Part shown: in pieces, positions 7,128 through 15,941 of the stretch
Numbering within the stretch: position 1 is the stretch's first letter
How the letters are laid out: every line of letters starts with the position of its first letter
NCBI GenBank assembly: GCA_022402535.1
Contig: JAKRSD010000022.1
Coordinates: 1-54,778 of the forward strand
Length of the DNA: 54,778 nt
Source of the DNA: Flavobacteriales bacterium
Lineage (GTDB): Bacteria > Bacteroidota > Bacteroidia > CAIKAF01
Direction: 5' to 3'
Notes under the pieces: model-generated
The model's database searches: none
Told to the model about the DNA's origin: nothing
The model's input: the letters and a program-made list of their open reading frames with translations, nothing else
Position numbers and translations under genes: made by a program

Positions 7128-8213
7128 TTATGCTTCGCTGTGTTTTATAACGGTTTGGGCCAGCAGCCAATGATCGAGCGTAACCAATGCCGCCATGGCT
7201 TCCACAATGGGCACGGCACGGGGCAGCACACAGGGGTCATGTCTTCCCTGGGCGGTAAAGGTGGTTTTTTCGCCCTCGGGAGTAACTGATTGTTGTTCCC
7301 TTTTAATAGTGGCCACGGGTTTAAACGCTACGCGGAAATACACATCATTTCCATTGGTAATTCCACCCTGAATGCCTCCGCTGTGGTTGGTTTTGGTTAC
7401 GGTGGACTGATTTACGGTGGTAAAGGCGTCGTTGAGTTCGGAGCCTTTCCGGTGCAGAGAATCGAACCCCGATCCGTAATCAAACCCTTTGCAGGCATTA
7501 ATTCCCAGCATGGCAGAGGCTAATGCGGCATGAAATTTCCCATACACGGGTGCACCCAAACCCACGGGTAACCCCTGAATAACGGCGGTTATGGTACCGC
7601 CTATGGTGTCGCCTTCGGATTTTATTTGGGAGATATAGGCTTCCATTTCGCGGGCGGTTTCGGCATGCGGACAACGCACGGGCGATTGTTCTGCCTCGCT
7701 AAGAGAAAGTTCGGTGTATGGCAACGGACAAACAATCGGTCCTACCTGCGACACATAGCCGGCAATGTGTATGCCTTTCTGCTGCAAAAATAGTTTACAA
7801 AGTGCGCCTGCCGCCACTCTTACGGCTGTTTCGCGGGCAGAGGAACGCCCGCCTCCCCGGTGGTCGCGGATGCCATATTTTTCGGTGTAGGTAAAATCGG
7901 CGTGCGAAGGACGATATACATTTTTCAGGGCATCGTAATCCCCGCTATTGGCGTCTTTATTTTTTATGATAAAAGCCAGGGGTGTTCCCGTGGTGCGGCC
8001 TTCAAACAGTCCCGATATAATCTGCACTTCATCGTCTTCGTTGCGTTCGGTGGTAAGAGCAGATTGTCCAGGTTTCCGTCTTTGCATTTCATTTTTCAGA
8101 AAGTCAACATCGAGGAGCAAACCGGCAGGAAATCCGTCTAATACACCGCCGATATGTGATCCGTGGGATTCTCCGAAAGTGGTGAGGCGAAGTACATTTC
8201 CGAACGTGTTCAA
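7128..8213 (-). CDS. aroC: Chorismate synthase
   Basis: Converts 5-enolpyruvylshikimate-3-phosphate to chorismate, the last step of the shikimate pathway leading to aromatic amino acids, folate and menaquinone; it needs reduced FMN. The 361 residues are of normal length. Signatures: TTFGESHG near the N-terminus, [14 protein letters not shown] (most homologues have RPGHAD), [23 protein letters not shown], and [21 protein letters not shown]. The start codon is TTG at 8211-8213: no in-frame ATG precedes [17 protein letters not shown], which must be the N-terminus. It lies 30 bases after the prolyl-oligopeptidase-like gene and one base before the symporter gene, all on the minus strand. Confidence 0.97.
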   Translation of the reverse strand: MNTFGNVLRLTTFGESHGSHIGGVLDGFPAGLLLDVDFLKNEMQRRKPGQSALTTERNEDDEVQIISGLFEGRTTGTPLAFIIKNKDANSGDYDALKNVYRPSHADFTYTEKYGIRDHRGGGRSSARETAVRVAAGALCKLFLQQKGIHIAGYVSQVGPIVCPLPYTELSLSEAEQSPVRCPHAETAREMEAYISQIKSEGDTIGGTITAVIQGLPVGLGAPVYGKFHAALASAMLGINACKGFDYGSGFDSLHRKGSELNDAFTTVNQSTVTKTNHSGGIQGGITNGNDVYFRVAFKPVATIKREQQSVTPEGEKTTFTAQGRHDPCVLPRAVPIVEAMAALVTLDHWLLAQTVIKHSEA

Positions 8214-8243
8214 TGCGTGTATTTTTTTGCTAAGGTAAACATT

Positions 8244-10400
8244 CTATCTGACGCTCATTTCCAGCATATACATGGCGAGCGCCCATTTTTCTGAAAGAGA
8301 AAACAGCTCCTGTCTTCGGTTTTGGGCACAGCATTCGTTATCAATCCGGATTAATTTGGGGCGTGTTATATCGTTGGAATTATCCTGCAATGCGGCAATG
8401 AATTTAAAGGAATGCACGGGAGATATAACACGGTCAATAATTTTGTGTTCCAGATATACCGCAGGCCAATCGTGTTTTTGATAGGCTCTCAGCATCGGCG
8501 AATTACGTCTGAGCCAATCGTACATTTCCTGCGATTCGTAGGGGCTTCCTACTTCGTTTTTGATGCATTCTGTGCAACCCCCGAACTGCGGATACCCCGT
8601 GAAGTCTATAATGCCTTGAAAAATGGCCAACAGTTTGATTCTTCCCGGACTTTTTACCGTATTTTCAATAGCGGCAAAGGCTCCTGCATGTTTAGTGAGT
8701 AAACCTATTTTTCCGGGGGATGTATATTTTTCCTGAATGAGGAAGTCCAGACAGGTTCGTACATCTTTTTCAGACTGTACACGGTTCATTTCCGTACCTT
8801 TTTTATACCATGCATCGTCGAGCTCGCGGGCGCCCCGCACCGCGGCTAATACAAAAATGCCGCCGTTGTCGATAAAAGGAATTCGGCCTGCCGAATAGGC
8901 CGGTACAAAACTATCGTCCATACCGCCGGAGAAAGAAAAAATAAGCGGATTTTTTCCGTTGTTGGTGGTGGATTTCTTTTGAAAAATCAGCATGGGAATA
9001 CCTACTCCTTCAGCCGTAAGTCCGAATTCTTTCTTAACGATGTAATTATCGGATGAAATTTTATTATCGGAGGATTTGAATACCTCAGAACGGTTTTGAG
9101 AAAATTGAAAACGGTAAATGGTAAGCGGTCTGTTAAAGCTTTGAAAGGTGTAAAGGGCATCGGAGTATCCGGGTTTGCAGGAAAAACCTTCTACAATTCC
9201 TAATCCGGGCATTTCAAGGGTTTTTAACCGGTTTCCGGAGGAGTCGTAAGCCGTAATTTTCCCAGTCATGTGTAAACTGGAGCGTACATAAAAAAGGCCG
9301 TTAGCCGAGTAAACCCTTTTCATGAGGTCCTGCGTTTCCGGTATGATGGTTTTCCAATTCTCCGGTTCGGGATTTTTGGGTTCAATCCGTACTAACCTTC
9401 CACCCGGAGCCTTAAACATAGTCTGCACCAGGAAACTCTCGCCCCAGTTGTCCACAACCATAGCCTTCGGGCCAAGTTCTGTTGCCAATATTTTAAATGG
9501 AGTGGGAGGGGGAGCCGTTAAATCGGCATATCGGATCTGAGTGTTTGAATCTTTGTTTTGTGAAGTAATAATGGCATATCGAAAGTCAGAAGTTACATGT
9601 ACCTGATGAAACTGTTCGGGAAAATCACTGTTTACAAAAACAGGGACATCCTGTGCGGACGGAGTACCCGGTAAATGGTAAAATACGGCATATCGAATTT
9701 TATCTTTCGAAAATTCGGATTTAATGGGTTTGTTATAGAAAAAACCGCCCTGATTATCCCAGGCTATGGAGGTGTTAAATGAACAGGGAATTACTTCATT
9801 CAGAAAGGAATTCGTTTCCATGTTTTTGAGGAAAATTTTTTCATTGCCCGTTACGGCATCCTGAATAGAAAAGGCCGCCAACTGATTATTGGGCGAAACC
9901 GCTAAGGATGAAAACCGGGCATTAGGGTTGCCGGTAAACGTTTTCAGGTTGATGAAAATATTTTCTGCCGGGTTATTTAAGCGGCTGAAATACACCACTT
10001 CATTTTCAGGAAATTCTTCGTTTGCGGTATAGAAATAATAGCCCCCCTCCCGCGATGCTTTTTTGTATTCCCGGGGTAAAATAAGTTCTTCGAGCCGATT
10101 GTAAATTTTTATGCGGTCATTAAGTTGACTGATAAAGTCGAAGGTGGTCTGGTTTTGTTTTTTAGCCCAATTCAGTACTTTTTGGTCTTCAATATTTTCA
10201 AGCCAATGATAAGGGTCGGGGATAGATTCGCCCCTGAGCGTATCAAAAATTTCTTTTTCAGGATTATTAAAAGGGTAAACCGGCGGAGAAACATCCCGAC
10301 TGCTGAATGTGCCCTTGTTTCCGCAACCGGTGCTGCATATCAGCAGGGCAGCAAAAGGAGCTGACATAAGAAACAGATTCCGAAACGTGGCGGGCTTCAT
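8244..10400 (-). CDS. Prolyl oligopeptidase-like lipoprotein lacking the catalytic triad (probable pseudoenzyme)
   Basis: A 718-residue protein with lipoprotein signal (lipobox STGC, about residue 25) and the S9A layout: N-terminal PDPYHWLENIEDQKVLNWAKKQN, a seven-bladed propeller, then an alpha/beta hydrolase domain (RGARELDDAWYKKGTE). Ungapped comparison with prolyl oligopeptidase puts His571 (LLTKHAGAF) where GGSNGG has the nucleophilic Ser. Ile655 (EHKIIDRV) sits where HDDRV has the Asp, and Ala692 (ECCAQNR) where KAGHG has the His. All three catalytic residues are missing, while the reading frame is intact over the full length. It therefore probably binds peptides or partners rather than cleaving them. 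Expression may start at a TAnnTTTG box four bases before the ATG. The alignment is by eye. Confidence 0.85.
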   Translation of the reverse strand: MKPATFRNLFLMSAPFAALLICSTGCGNKGTFSSRDVSPPVYPFNNPEKEIFDTLRGESIPDPYHWLENIEDQKVLNWAKKQNQTTFDFISQLNDRIKIYNRLEELILPREYKKASREGGYYFYTANEEFPENEVVYFSRLNNPAENIFINLKTFTGNPNARFSSLAVSPNNQLAAFSIQDAVTGNEKIFLKNMETNSFLNEVIPCSFNTSIAWDNQGGFFYNKPIKSEFSKDKIRYAVFYHLPGTPSAQDVPVFVNSDFPEQFHQVHVTSDFRYAIITSQNKDSNTQIRYADLTAPPPTPFKILATELGPKAMVVDNWGESFLVQTMFKAPGGRLVRIEPKNPEPENWKTIIPETQDLMKRVYSANGLFYVRSSLHMTGKITAYDSSGNRLKTLEMPGLGIVEGFSCKPGYSDALYTFQSFNRPLTIYRFQFSQNRSEVFKSSDNKISSDNYIVKKEFGLTAEGVGIPMLIFQKKSTTNNGKNPLIFSFSGGMDDSFVPAYSAGRIPFIDNGGIFVLAAVRGARELDDAWYKKGTEMNRVQSEKDVRTCLDFLIQEKYTSPGKIGLLTKHAGAFAAIENTVKSPGRIKLLAIFQGIIDFTGYPQFGGCTECIKNEVGSPYESQEMYDWLRRNSPMLRAYQKHDWPAVYLEHKIIDRVISPVHSFKFIAALQDNSNDITRPKLIRIDNECCAQNRRQELFSLSEKWALAMYMLEMSVR

Positions 10401-10404
10401 GCTT

Positions 10405-10412
10405 CAAATGTA
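10405..10412 (-). promoter_or_regulatory. -7 promoter box of the oligopeptidase-like gene
   Basis: On the minus strand this is TACATTTG, an exact match to the Bacteroidota TAnnTTTG element. It lies only four bases before the ATG at 10400, implying a leaderless or nearly leaderless transcript. No TTG -33 element was found at the usual spacing. Confidence 0.5.
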
Positions 10413-10431
10413 GCAACTTTCGGAGTTTACG

Positions 10432-12354
10432 TTATTGGGAAAGAATTAAAAACTCGGTCCGGCGGTTTTTTAGTCTGCCCGTTTCCGTGTTGTTGTCGGC
10501 AATCGGTTTGGTTTCACCAAATCCTTTGTAGGATAATCTTTCTTTGCCGATTCCCGTTTTAATTAGGTGTTCGTAAACGGCTTTAGCCCTGAGTTCGGAA
10601 AGAGAGAGGTTGGCGGCATCATCGCCCACATCATCGGTATGCCCCTGAATGGCCACTTTGATGGATTTGTTGGTTTTCAAAAAATCTGAAAATCCTTCAA
10701 TGATGATGATGGATTTGTTGTTCAACTCGTAACTGTTGGTGGCAAAATTGATATGATTGATGTTGTAGGTTTGTCCGGTTTCAATTTTTTTCATTTCCAG
10801 GTCGGCTTTCACTACGCCTTTTTCATCCGTTTTTTCTTTTTCAATCAGGTGCGAACTGAAGGCCATGCCTTCTTTTTTCAGGGTCATCAGATAATCCTCA
10901 TTGGCTTCAATAATGGCTACATATTTTCCGTCGTTTTTATCCACCTCTACTTTGGTTACTTCTTTTGTGCGCAGGTTTTTTATTTCTACTTCGGCACTTT
11001 TATCGGCTCCGGGCTGGGTCTGTACTTCGCCCTTAATCAGTTTCACCTGTTGGGGTCTGGCTTCTTCATGCAGGTCAAACATAAAAACGTCTTTTCCGCC
11101 GGGACCTTTCAGTTTGTCTGATGAAAAGAAACCGCGCTTACCGTCGAGACTCACAAAAAAGCTCACTTCGTCATTCACGGTGTTGATGGGCGAACCGATA
11201 TTCTGTGGTTTTGACCAACTTCCATCGGGGCTTTGACGACTGAAAAAGATATCGTAACCACCCAGGCTGTTGTGTCCTTTGGATGAAAAATACAGGGTTT
11301 TACTGTCTGAATGCAGGAAAGGGGTAAGTTCGTTTTGGGATGAGTTAATGGTGGGTCCCAGGTTTTGGGCTTCTGACCAGGTTCCGTCGGGCAGTTTGCG
11401 CGAAATGTATAAATCGCTTCCGCCCTGGCCTCCCGGTCTGTCCGATACAAAGATCATCTCTTTTCCATCAAACGAAATGGAGGGTTGTGAATCCCATTCG
11501 GTGCCTTTGTTGAGTTTACCGGGCAGCGGACTCATCGTAGTCCACTGAATGCCTTTTTTCTCGCTGTACCAGATGTCGCAGGCTTTAAAATCATTGTTTT
11601 GGCAGATTACAAAATACATGGTTTTGTTATCGGCCGTGAGGGTGGCAGCTCCGTTATTATTGGCCATATTGAAAGGGGGAGGCAGTTCGCGCCCGCTATG
11701 AAACACCCAGTTGTTGTTTTCACTTTCCATGAAAATTTCGCGGTAACCCACCATGGATTTATTGTCCGGAATTTTGCGGATGAAATAAAGCATTTCATTA
11801 TCGGGCGATATAATTGCCGTGTATTCATCATATTTAGTGCATATATCCCTTACGGGAACAGGATTATACGTTACGGATTTGGAAGTGATTTCTAATGTGC
11901 TTTTAGCGGCTTTCAACATGGCTTTAGCCTCTTCATAATCTTTATCAGCCAGTTTCAGTTCGCCGTCATATTTCACTACTCTTTCCAGAAAGGGAACGGC
12001 TTCGGCAAACCGGTCGTTTCCATAGTAAATGGCACCCATGTAATACCAGGTGTATGGAGAATAATCGGGACAGAGTGCATATACTTTTTCAAAACGGGCA
12101 AATGCCTGTGGGAATTTTTCAAGTTTAATAAGAGCCATTCCCTGACTGAAAATGGCTTCATAGAAATCGGGATGTTCGTTAATGACTTCACCCAATGCTT
12201 TTACTTTTTCGACACCCGCACTTTTTTCGGCCTTTTCGAATGCCTTTTTGGCATTTTTATCCGAAGTGGGATCGCAGGCAGTTGGGTCAACAATTTGAGA
12301 AAAGGAACAGAAGAAAAGGAATGAACAAAATAGAAAGAGGCCTGTTTTTTTCAT
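10432..12354 (-). CDS. OmpA-family envelope protein with TPR and PD40 propeller (PorE-like)
   Basis: A 640-residue envelope protein. A signal peptide (about 1-19, ending SFSQ) is followed by TPR-like helices (about 30-160; FYEAIFSQGMALIKLEKFPQAFARFEK) and a PD40/WD40-like beta-propeller (about 190-430) with repeated DSQPSISFDGKEMIFVSDRPGG and LTPFLHSDSKTLYFSS blades. A carboxypeptidase-regulatory-like beta domain (about 440-515) comes next, then a C-terminal OmpA peptidoglycan-binding domain (about 530-640; IKVAIQGHTDDVGD, LSLSELRAKAVYEHL, RLKNRRTEF). This domain order is that of PorE, which anchors the type IX secretion machine to peptidoglycan, but several paralogues exist in Bacteroidota and no lipobox is obvious here. 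The many T9SS cargo genes in this window fit that role. It is transcribed away from the tRNA. Confidence 0.85.
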   Translation of the reverse strand: MKKTGLFLFCSFLFFCSFSQIVDPTACDPTSDKNAKKAFEKAEKSAGVEKVKALGEVINEHPDFYEAIFSQGMALIKLEKFPQAFARFEKVYALCPDYSPYTWYYMGAIYYGNDRFAEAVPFLERVVKYDGELKLADKDYEEAKAMLKAAKSTLEITSKSVTYNPVPVRDICTKYDEYTAIISPDNEMLYFIRKIPDNKSMVGYREIFMESENNNWVFHSGRELPPPFNMANNNGAATLTADNKTMYFVICQNNDFKACDIWYSEKKGIQWTTMSPLPGKLNKGTEWDSQPSISFDGKEMIFVSDRPGGQGGSDLYISRKLPDGTWSEAQNLGPTINSSQNELTPFLHSDSKTLYFSSKGHNSLGGYDIFFSRQSPDGSWSKPQNIGSPINTVNDEVSFFVSLDGKRGFFSSDKLKGPGGKDVFMFDLHEEARPQQVKLIKGEVQTQPGADKSAEVEIKNLRTKEVTKVEVDKNDGKYVAIIEANEDYLMTLKKEGMAFSSHLIEKEKTDEKGVVKADLEMKKIETGQTYNINHINFATNSYELNNKSIIIIEGFSDFLKTNKSIKVAIQGHTDDVGDDAANLSLSELRAKAVYEHLIKTGIGKERLSYKGFGETKPIADNNTETGRLKNRRTEFLILSQ

Positions 12355-12382
12355 GTTTTGAAATCGGAAACTTAAGAACGGC

Positions 12383-12415
12383 CAAAATTACATTTTGTTA
12401 CGGGCTTTGTTTCAA
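12383..12415 (-). promoter_or_regulatory. Promoter of the OmpA/PorE-like gene
   Basis: On the minus strand TAATTTTG (12390-12383) matches TAnnTTTG exactly, with TTG (12415-12413) 22 bases upstream as a possible -33 element. The box is about 28 bases before the ATG at 12354. Confidence 0.5.
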
Positions 12416-12479
12416 AAAAAATAATTCGGCTGATTTTAGGAGGTTTAAGTAGGGTTTGGGATATATTTTTAAAGTTTTT

Positions 12480-12509
12480 TTGGTCGGAATAAGAATGTGC
12501 CTATATTTG
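12480..12509 (+). promoter_or_regulatory. Promoter of tRNA-Lys
   Basis: TTG at 12480-12482, a 19-base spacer, then TATATTTG at 12502-12509: a full Bacteroidota housekeeping promoter (TTG-N19-TAnnTTTG). It ends 19 bases before the mature tRNA 5' end. Confidence 0.8.
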
Positions 12510-12528
12510 CACCCCGAAAACGCGATAG

Positions 12529-12601
12529 GATTCCGTAGCTCAGTTGGTAGAGCAATACACTTTTAATGTATGGGTCCTGGGTTCGAGTCCCAGCGGGATC
12601 A
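12529..12601 (+). tRNA. tRNA-Lys (anticodon TTT)
   Basis: A cloverleaf can be drawn by hand. The acceptor stem is GATTCCG with CGGGATC (one T-G pair), discriminator A at 12601. The D stem GCTC/GAGC encloses AGTTGGTA, the anticodon stem is ATACA/TGTAT with loop CTTTTAA, and the T stem CTGGG/CCCAG has loop TTCGAGT. The anticodon is TTT at 12562-12564, reading AAA/AAG. CCA is not encoded. It has its own promoter just upstream and an intrinsic terminator just downstream, so it is a single-gene unit. Confidence 0.97.
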
Positions 12602-12610
12602 CAAAAAACA

Positions 12611-12642
12611 AAAAGCCGTCTGATTATCAGACGGCTTTTTTT
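12611..12642 (+). terminator. Intrinsic terminator after tRNA-Lys
   Basis: A 13-bp perfect stem (12611-12623 with 12627-12639, core GCCGTCTGA) with loop TTA, flanked by A-run and T-run, so it can work in both directions. It lies nine bases after the tRNA. Confidence 0.9.
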
Positions 12643-12782
12643 GTCCAATATTTTCGCAATTAAATGAATTTCCACGTAAAAATGCAAGTATATAGTTCAA
12701 TAAGAATCGATAAAAACTTGTTTACCTTGTATCTTTTCTTTAAAATTGACACTTAAGTTGTAATGCCTACATATTGGTCAAC

Positions 12783-15161
12783 ATGAAACCCTATTCCTGT
12801 TTACTCATTTTGCTTGTTGCTTCCTTATGTTTTTTATCCGCTTCAGGACAAGAACAATACTCCGGTACTCAAATCATCAGCAAAACCAAAGTGGCGTTTG
12901 ATTTGGCTTTTTCGGATGCTGATTCCGCATTGAAAGAATCTCAGGCATTGGTTTCCTCGGCAAAAGGTATCCGCGATGATTTGGCGTTGGCTAATGCATT
13001 AAACTCTGTCGGTTGGTCTTTTTTCCATAAAGGAGATTTAGATTCGGCGCTTTTTTACCTTGAAGCTTCGAAGGAGCAGTTTGCCCGCCTTGAAAAGCCG
13101 GAGGAATTTGTTCAGGTATCTTTGAATCTAGCCGAAGTATATAGTCGGAATTCAAATTTTAATAAGGCACTGATACATCTTTTTGAAGGCGAAAAAATTA
13201 ATCAGATCAATAAAAATAAAGCCCTGGAAACAGATCTGTACAGGCAGTTTGCTATCGTATACCGCGAGTTGGGTTACTATGATAAAGCGGCCGATTTTTT
13301 TCAAAAGGCCATGAATGGATTTAAAGCCCAAAACGATATATTCCGTTTTGTCAATACGGGTATTAGTTTGAGCATACTTTATAGAAAAATTGGAGAAACG
13401 GATAAAAGCATTGCCTTGTTGAATGATTTAAAATTGGAACATGAAAAGAATAAATTATCTGAGTACCAACTTGCAATGATTTATGAGAATCTAGGCGAAA
13501 CGTACTTTACGGTTGAGGATTTTAAAAATGCACTGCCCCAATTTATTCTAGCCCACGATCTTTTTTCGAAGCTGGATTTCAAAGCCGATTTGGCCTATGA
13601 ATCCATGAATGTCGGAAAAACGTACACGCGTCTGAATAAGTTTGATGAGGCGGAATTTTACTTAAAAAAAGCATATGTTCTCAGCGATTCTGTCGGGTTG
13701 TTGAGCTACAAGTACGAATCGTCACTGGAGATGGCTAATTTGTTTGCCGGTAGAAAAAAATGGAACCAAGCCTATGAGTATGCACAATTGGCCAGGGTGC
13801 TGGGCGACAGCCTGAAAGTAGAAGAAGAAAAAAATCTTTCCAAAGAACTTGCAGAAAAGTATGAACATGAAAAAAGTCAGCAGGAAATAGCCCTTTTAAA
13901 AACTAAAAACGAACTCAATGAAAGTAGGGAAATACGAAACCGGGTTTGGATTTATTTTCTTTTAATAATTACCCTGTTTGCCTTGTTGATTATTTGGCTG
14001 TTGGTTAACAAAATTAATCTCGGTAAAAAGCTTGAATACGAAAAAGCTCAAAACCGAATTGCGGGTGAAATTGAGGATGAACGGATTTTAAATCAGTTTG
14101 CCGTTTCGTTGTATGGTAAAAATACGGTTGATGATATTTTATGGGATGTGGCTCAGAATTGCATTACATTATTGGGCTTTGAAGATTGTGTGATGTACGT
14201 GGCCGATAAAGAGCGTAAAGTATTGGTGCAATATGCGGCGGCGGGACCTAAAACGCCCCAAGAAGAACGAAGAATTTTTAATCCGATTGAAATTCCGTTT
14301 TCTAAAGGAATTGTCGGGTATGTTTATCATTCCGGCAAGGCAGAAATCGTAAATGATACATCAACAGATACCCGGTATATCGTGGATGACGAAAGCCGAA
14401 TGTCTGAAATCACCGTGCCCATATTTGTTAATGCTTCCGTATATGGAATAATTGATTCCGAAAATGCAAAAAAGAATTTTTTTACGGAAAGACATCTTCG
14501 GGTTTTGGAACGGGTAGCTTCCATTTGTTCTGAACGGATTTTAAAGCTGATAACCGAAGAAAAACTTAGGCAAAATATAGCCCGCGACCTGCATGATGAG
14601 GTGGGTTCCACCATCACGAGTATCAACATTTTGAGCAAGCTGGTTATGAAAGAAAATTCAATCAGGCAGCAGGAATATTTGCAAAAAATTAATGATCAGT
14701 CGGGCAGAATCATGGAGAGCATGAGTGATATCATCTGGGCTATAAATCCGAATCTGGATACCATTGAACAGACGTTGTACCGAATGAAAGAATTTGCCAT
14801 TGAATTGATTGAGTCTGCCGGAATGATATGCCGGTTTGAAACCCATTTAACCGGGAATATCCGGAATATCCAATCCGAAGAAAGGAAGTATATTTTCCTG
14901 ATCTATAAAGAAGCCATACATAATGCGGTAAAATACAGCAGGGCAGAGGAAATTCATATTTCTATAACCCACAGTGACCGCTTATTTTCTTTTTCTATTA
15001 AAGACAATGGCGTTGGTTTTGATGTGGAAACGGCTAAATATGGAAATGGAATAAAAAATATGCGCGAAAGAGCGAATACTATCAAGGCGCAGTTAGAAGT
15101 TACTTCAGGTAGTCAAACGGGGACACTGATACATTTTAGAAAAACGGCATCACATGATTAG
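12783..15161 (+). CDS. TPR/GAF sensor histidine kinase (NarX-like HisKA_3)
   Basis: Membrane sensor kinase of about 792 residues. The ATG at 12783 is chosen over the TTG at 12774 because it begins a clean signal peptide (ending SASGQ). Domains: periplasmic TPR repeats (about 30-370), one membrane helix (about 387-410), a GAF domain (about 435-585; LGFEDCVMYVADKERKVL, GIVGYVYHSGKAEIVND), a HisKA_3 dimerisation domain with phospho-acceptor His604 (ARDLHDEVGSTITS) and a C-terminal HATPase (EAIHNAVKYS N-box; DNGVGFDVETAKYGNGIKNM G-box). It should autophosphorylate and pass phosphate to the response regulator encoded 50 bases downstream. The signal is unknown. The location directly before a T9SS cargo operon suggests, without proving, that it controls those genes. 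Confidence 0.92.
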   Translation: MKPYSCLLILLVASLCFLSASGQEQYSGTQIISKTKVAFDLAFSDADSALKESQALVSSAKGIRDDLALANALNSVGWSFFHKGDLDSALFYLEASKEQFARLEKPEEFVQVSLNLAEVYSRNSNFNKALIHLFEGEKINQINKNKALETDLYRQFAIVYRELGYYDKAADFFQKAMNGFKAQNDIFRFVNTGISLSILYRKIGETDKSIALLNDLKLEHEKNKLSEYQLAMIYENLGETYFTVEDFKNALPQFILAHDLFSKLDFKADLAYESMNVGKTYTRLNKFDEAEFYLKKAYVLSDSVGLLSYKYESSLEMANLFAGRKKWNQAYEYAQLARVLGDSLKVEEEKNLSKELAEKYEHEKSQQEIALLKTKNELNESREIRNRVWIYFLLIITLFALLIIWLLVNKINLGKKLEYEKAQNRIAGEIEDERILNQFAVSLYGKNTVDDILWDVAQNCITLLGFEDCVMYVADKERKVLVQYAAAGPKTPQEERRIFNPIEIPFSKGIVGYVYHSGKAEIVNDTSTDTRYIVDDESRMSEITVPIFVNASVYGIIDSENAKKNFFTERHLRVLERVASICSERILKLITEEKLRQNIARDLHDEVGSTITSINILSKLVMKENSIRQQEYLQKINDQSGRIMESMSDIIWAINPNLDTIEQTLYRMKEFAIELIESAGMICRFETHLTGNIRNIQSEERKYIFLIYKEAIHNAVKYSRAEEIHISITHSDRLFSFSIKDNGVGFDVETAKYGNGIKNMRERANTIKAQLEVTSGSQTGTLIHFRKTASHD

Positions 15162-15187
15162 GGTATTATTCACTTTCCGCTATCTGC

Positions 15188-15195
15188 TAACTTTG
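15188..15195 (+). promoter_or_regulatory. -7 promoter box of the response regulator gene
   Basis: TAACTTTG matches TAnnTTTG exactly and lies 16 bases before the ATG at 15212, so the regulator may be transcribed separately from the kinase. No clear TTG -33 element. Confidence 0.5.
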
Positions 15196-15211
15196 TAGTT
15201 CAAAATTCAAT

Positions 15212-15844
15212 ATGGCCAATCACGTACTGATATATGAAGATAATCCGAGACTGCGGGAAAGTATCGTCAGTATGCTTGAACTGTCGGATGATTTTTTGGT
15301 GTTGGGTGCTTTTTCTGATTGTGAAAATGTAGTAGAGCAGGTTAAAACATTGAATCCGGATGTGATTTTAATGGATATTGATATGCCCAAAATGAATGGT
15401 ATTGAAGCGGTGAAGTATATCCGTAAATTCAATACCCAAGTACAGATTCTGATGATTACCATTTTTGATGATAATCATCATGTGTTTGAAGCTATATACA
15501 GCGGAGCTAACGGATATCTGCTGAAGAAATTTATTTCCACAAAATTGTTGGGTGCGATGGAAGAATGCCTGCAGGGCGGAGCTCCTATGAGTCCGAGTAT
15601 TGCCCGCATGGTAATCGGCAAATTACAAAGTCCTAACCCGGCAAAAAAAGAGTATGATTTAACTGACCGCGAAACCGAAACACTTCGTTCCCTATCTCAG
15701 GGAAACAGTTATAAAATGATTGCCACAGAGTTGGGAATCAGTATTGATACGGTACGCACGCACATCAAACGCATATACGAAAAATTACATGTGCATTCCC
15801 AAACCGAAGCCGTAATTAAGGCAATCCGCGAAAATATTTTATAA
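15212..15844 (+). CDS. NarL/FixJ-type response regulator
   Basis: DNA-binding response regulator of 210 residues, the likely partner of the preceding kinase. The receiver domain (about 3-120) has the acidic pair E9/D10, phospho-acceptor Asp55 (VILMDIDMPKMNG) and the conserved Lys at about 105 (GYLLKKF). A LuxR-type helix-turn-helix follows (about 147-205; LTDRETETLRSLSQGNSYKM, DTVRTHIKRIYEKLHVHSQTEA). Kinase-then-regulator order with a HisKA_3 kinase is the standard pairing. Its targets are not known; the T9SS cargo run begins about 100 bases downstream with its own promoter. Confidence 0.95.
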   Translation: MANHVLIYEDNPRLRESIVSMLELSDDFLVLGAFSDCENVVEQVKTLNPDVILMDIDMPKMNGIEAVKYIRKFNTQVQILMITIFDDNHHVFEAIYSGANGYLLKKFISTKLLGAMEECLQGGAPMSPSIARMVIGKLQSPNPAKKEYDLTDRETETLRSLSQGNSYKMIATELGISIDTVRTHIKRIYEKLHVHSQTEAVIKAIRENIL

Positions 15845-15886
15845 CTCGATTCGGGTTATGGAATTTCCTATCACATGATTTGGGTA

Positions 15887-15917
15887 TTGAGCACAATTTA
15901 TGGTGCTTATACATTTG
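15887..15917 (+). promoter_or_regulatory. Promoter of the T9SS cargo operon
   Basis: TTG at 15887-15889, a 20-base spacer and TACATTTG at 15910-15917 form a full Bacteroidota promoter, 25 bases before the ATG at 15942. It probably drives the five consecutive secreted-protein genes to 23261. Confidence 0.65.
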
Positions 15918-15941
15918 CCTGATATTATAATAATCGTAATT

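Noticed and set aside
12611-12642. Attenuator or riboswitch before the sensor kinase
   Set aside because: The structure is a plain intrinsic terminator nine bases after the tRNA, with a T-run and no upstream aptamer.
15900-15941. N-terminal extension of the beta-helix protein
   Set aside because: The upstream start gives a second hydrophobic stretch before the signal peptide and overlaps the promoter box at 15910-15917.
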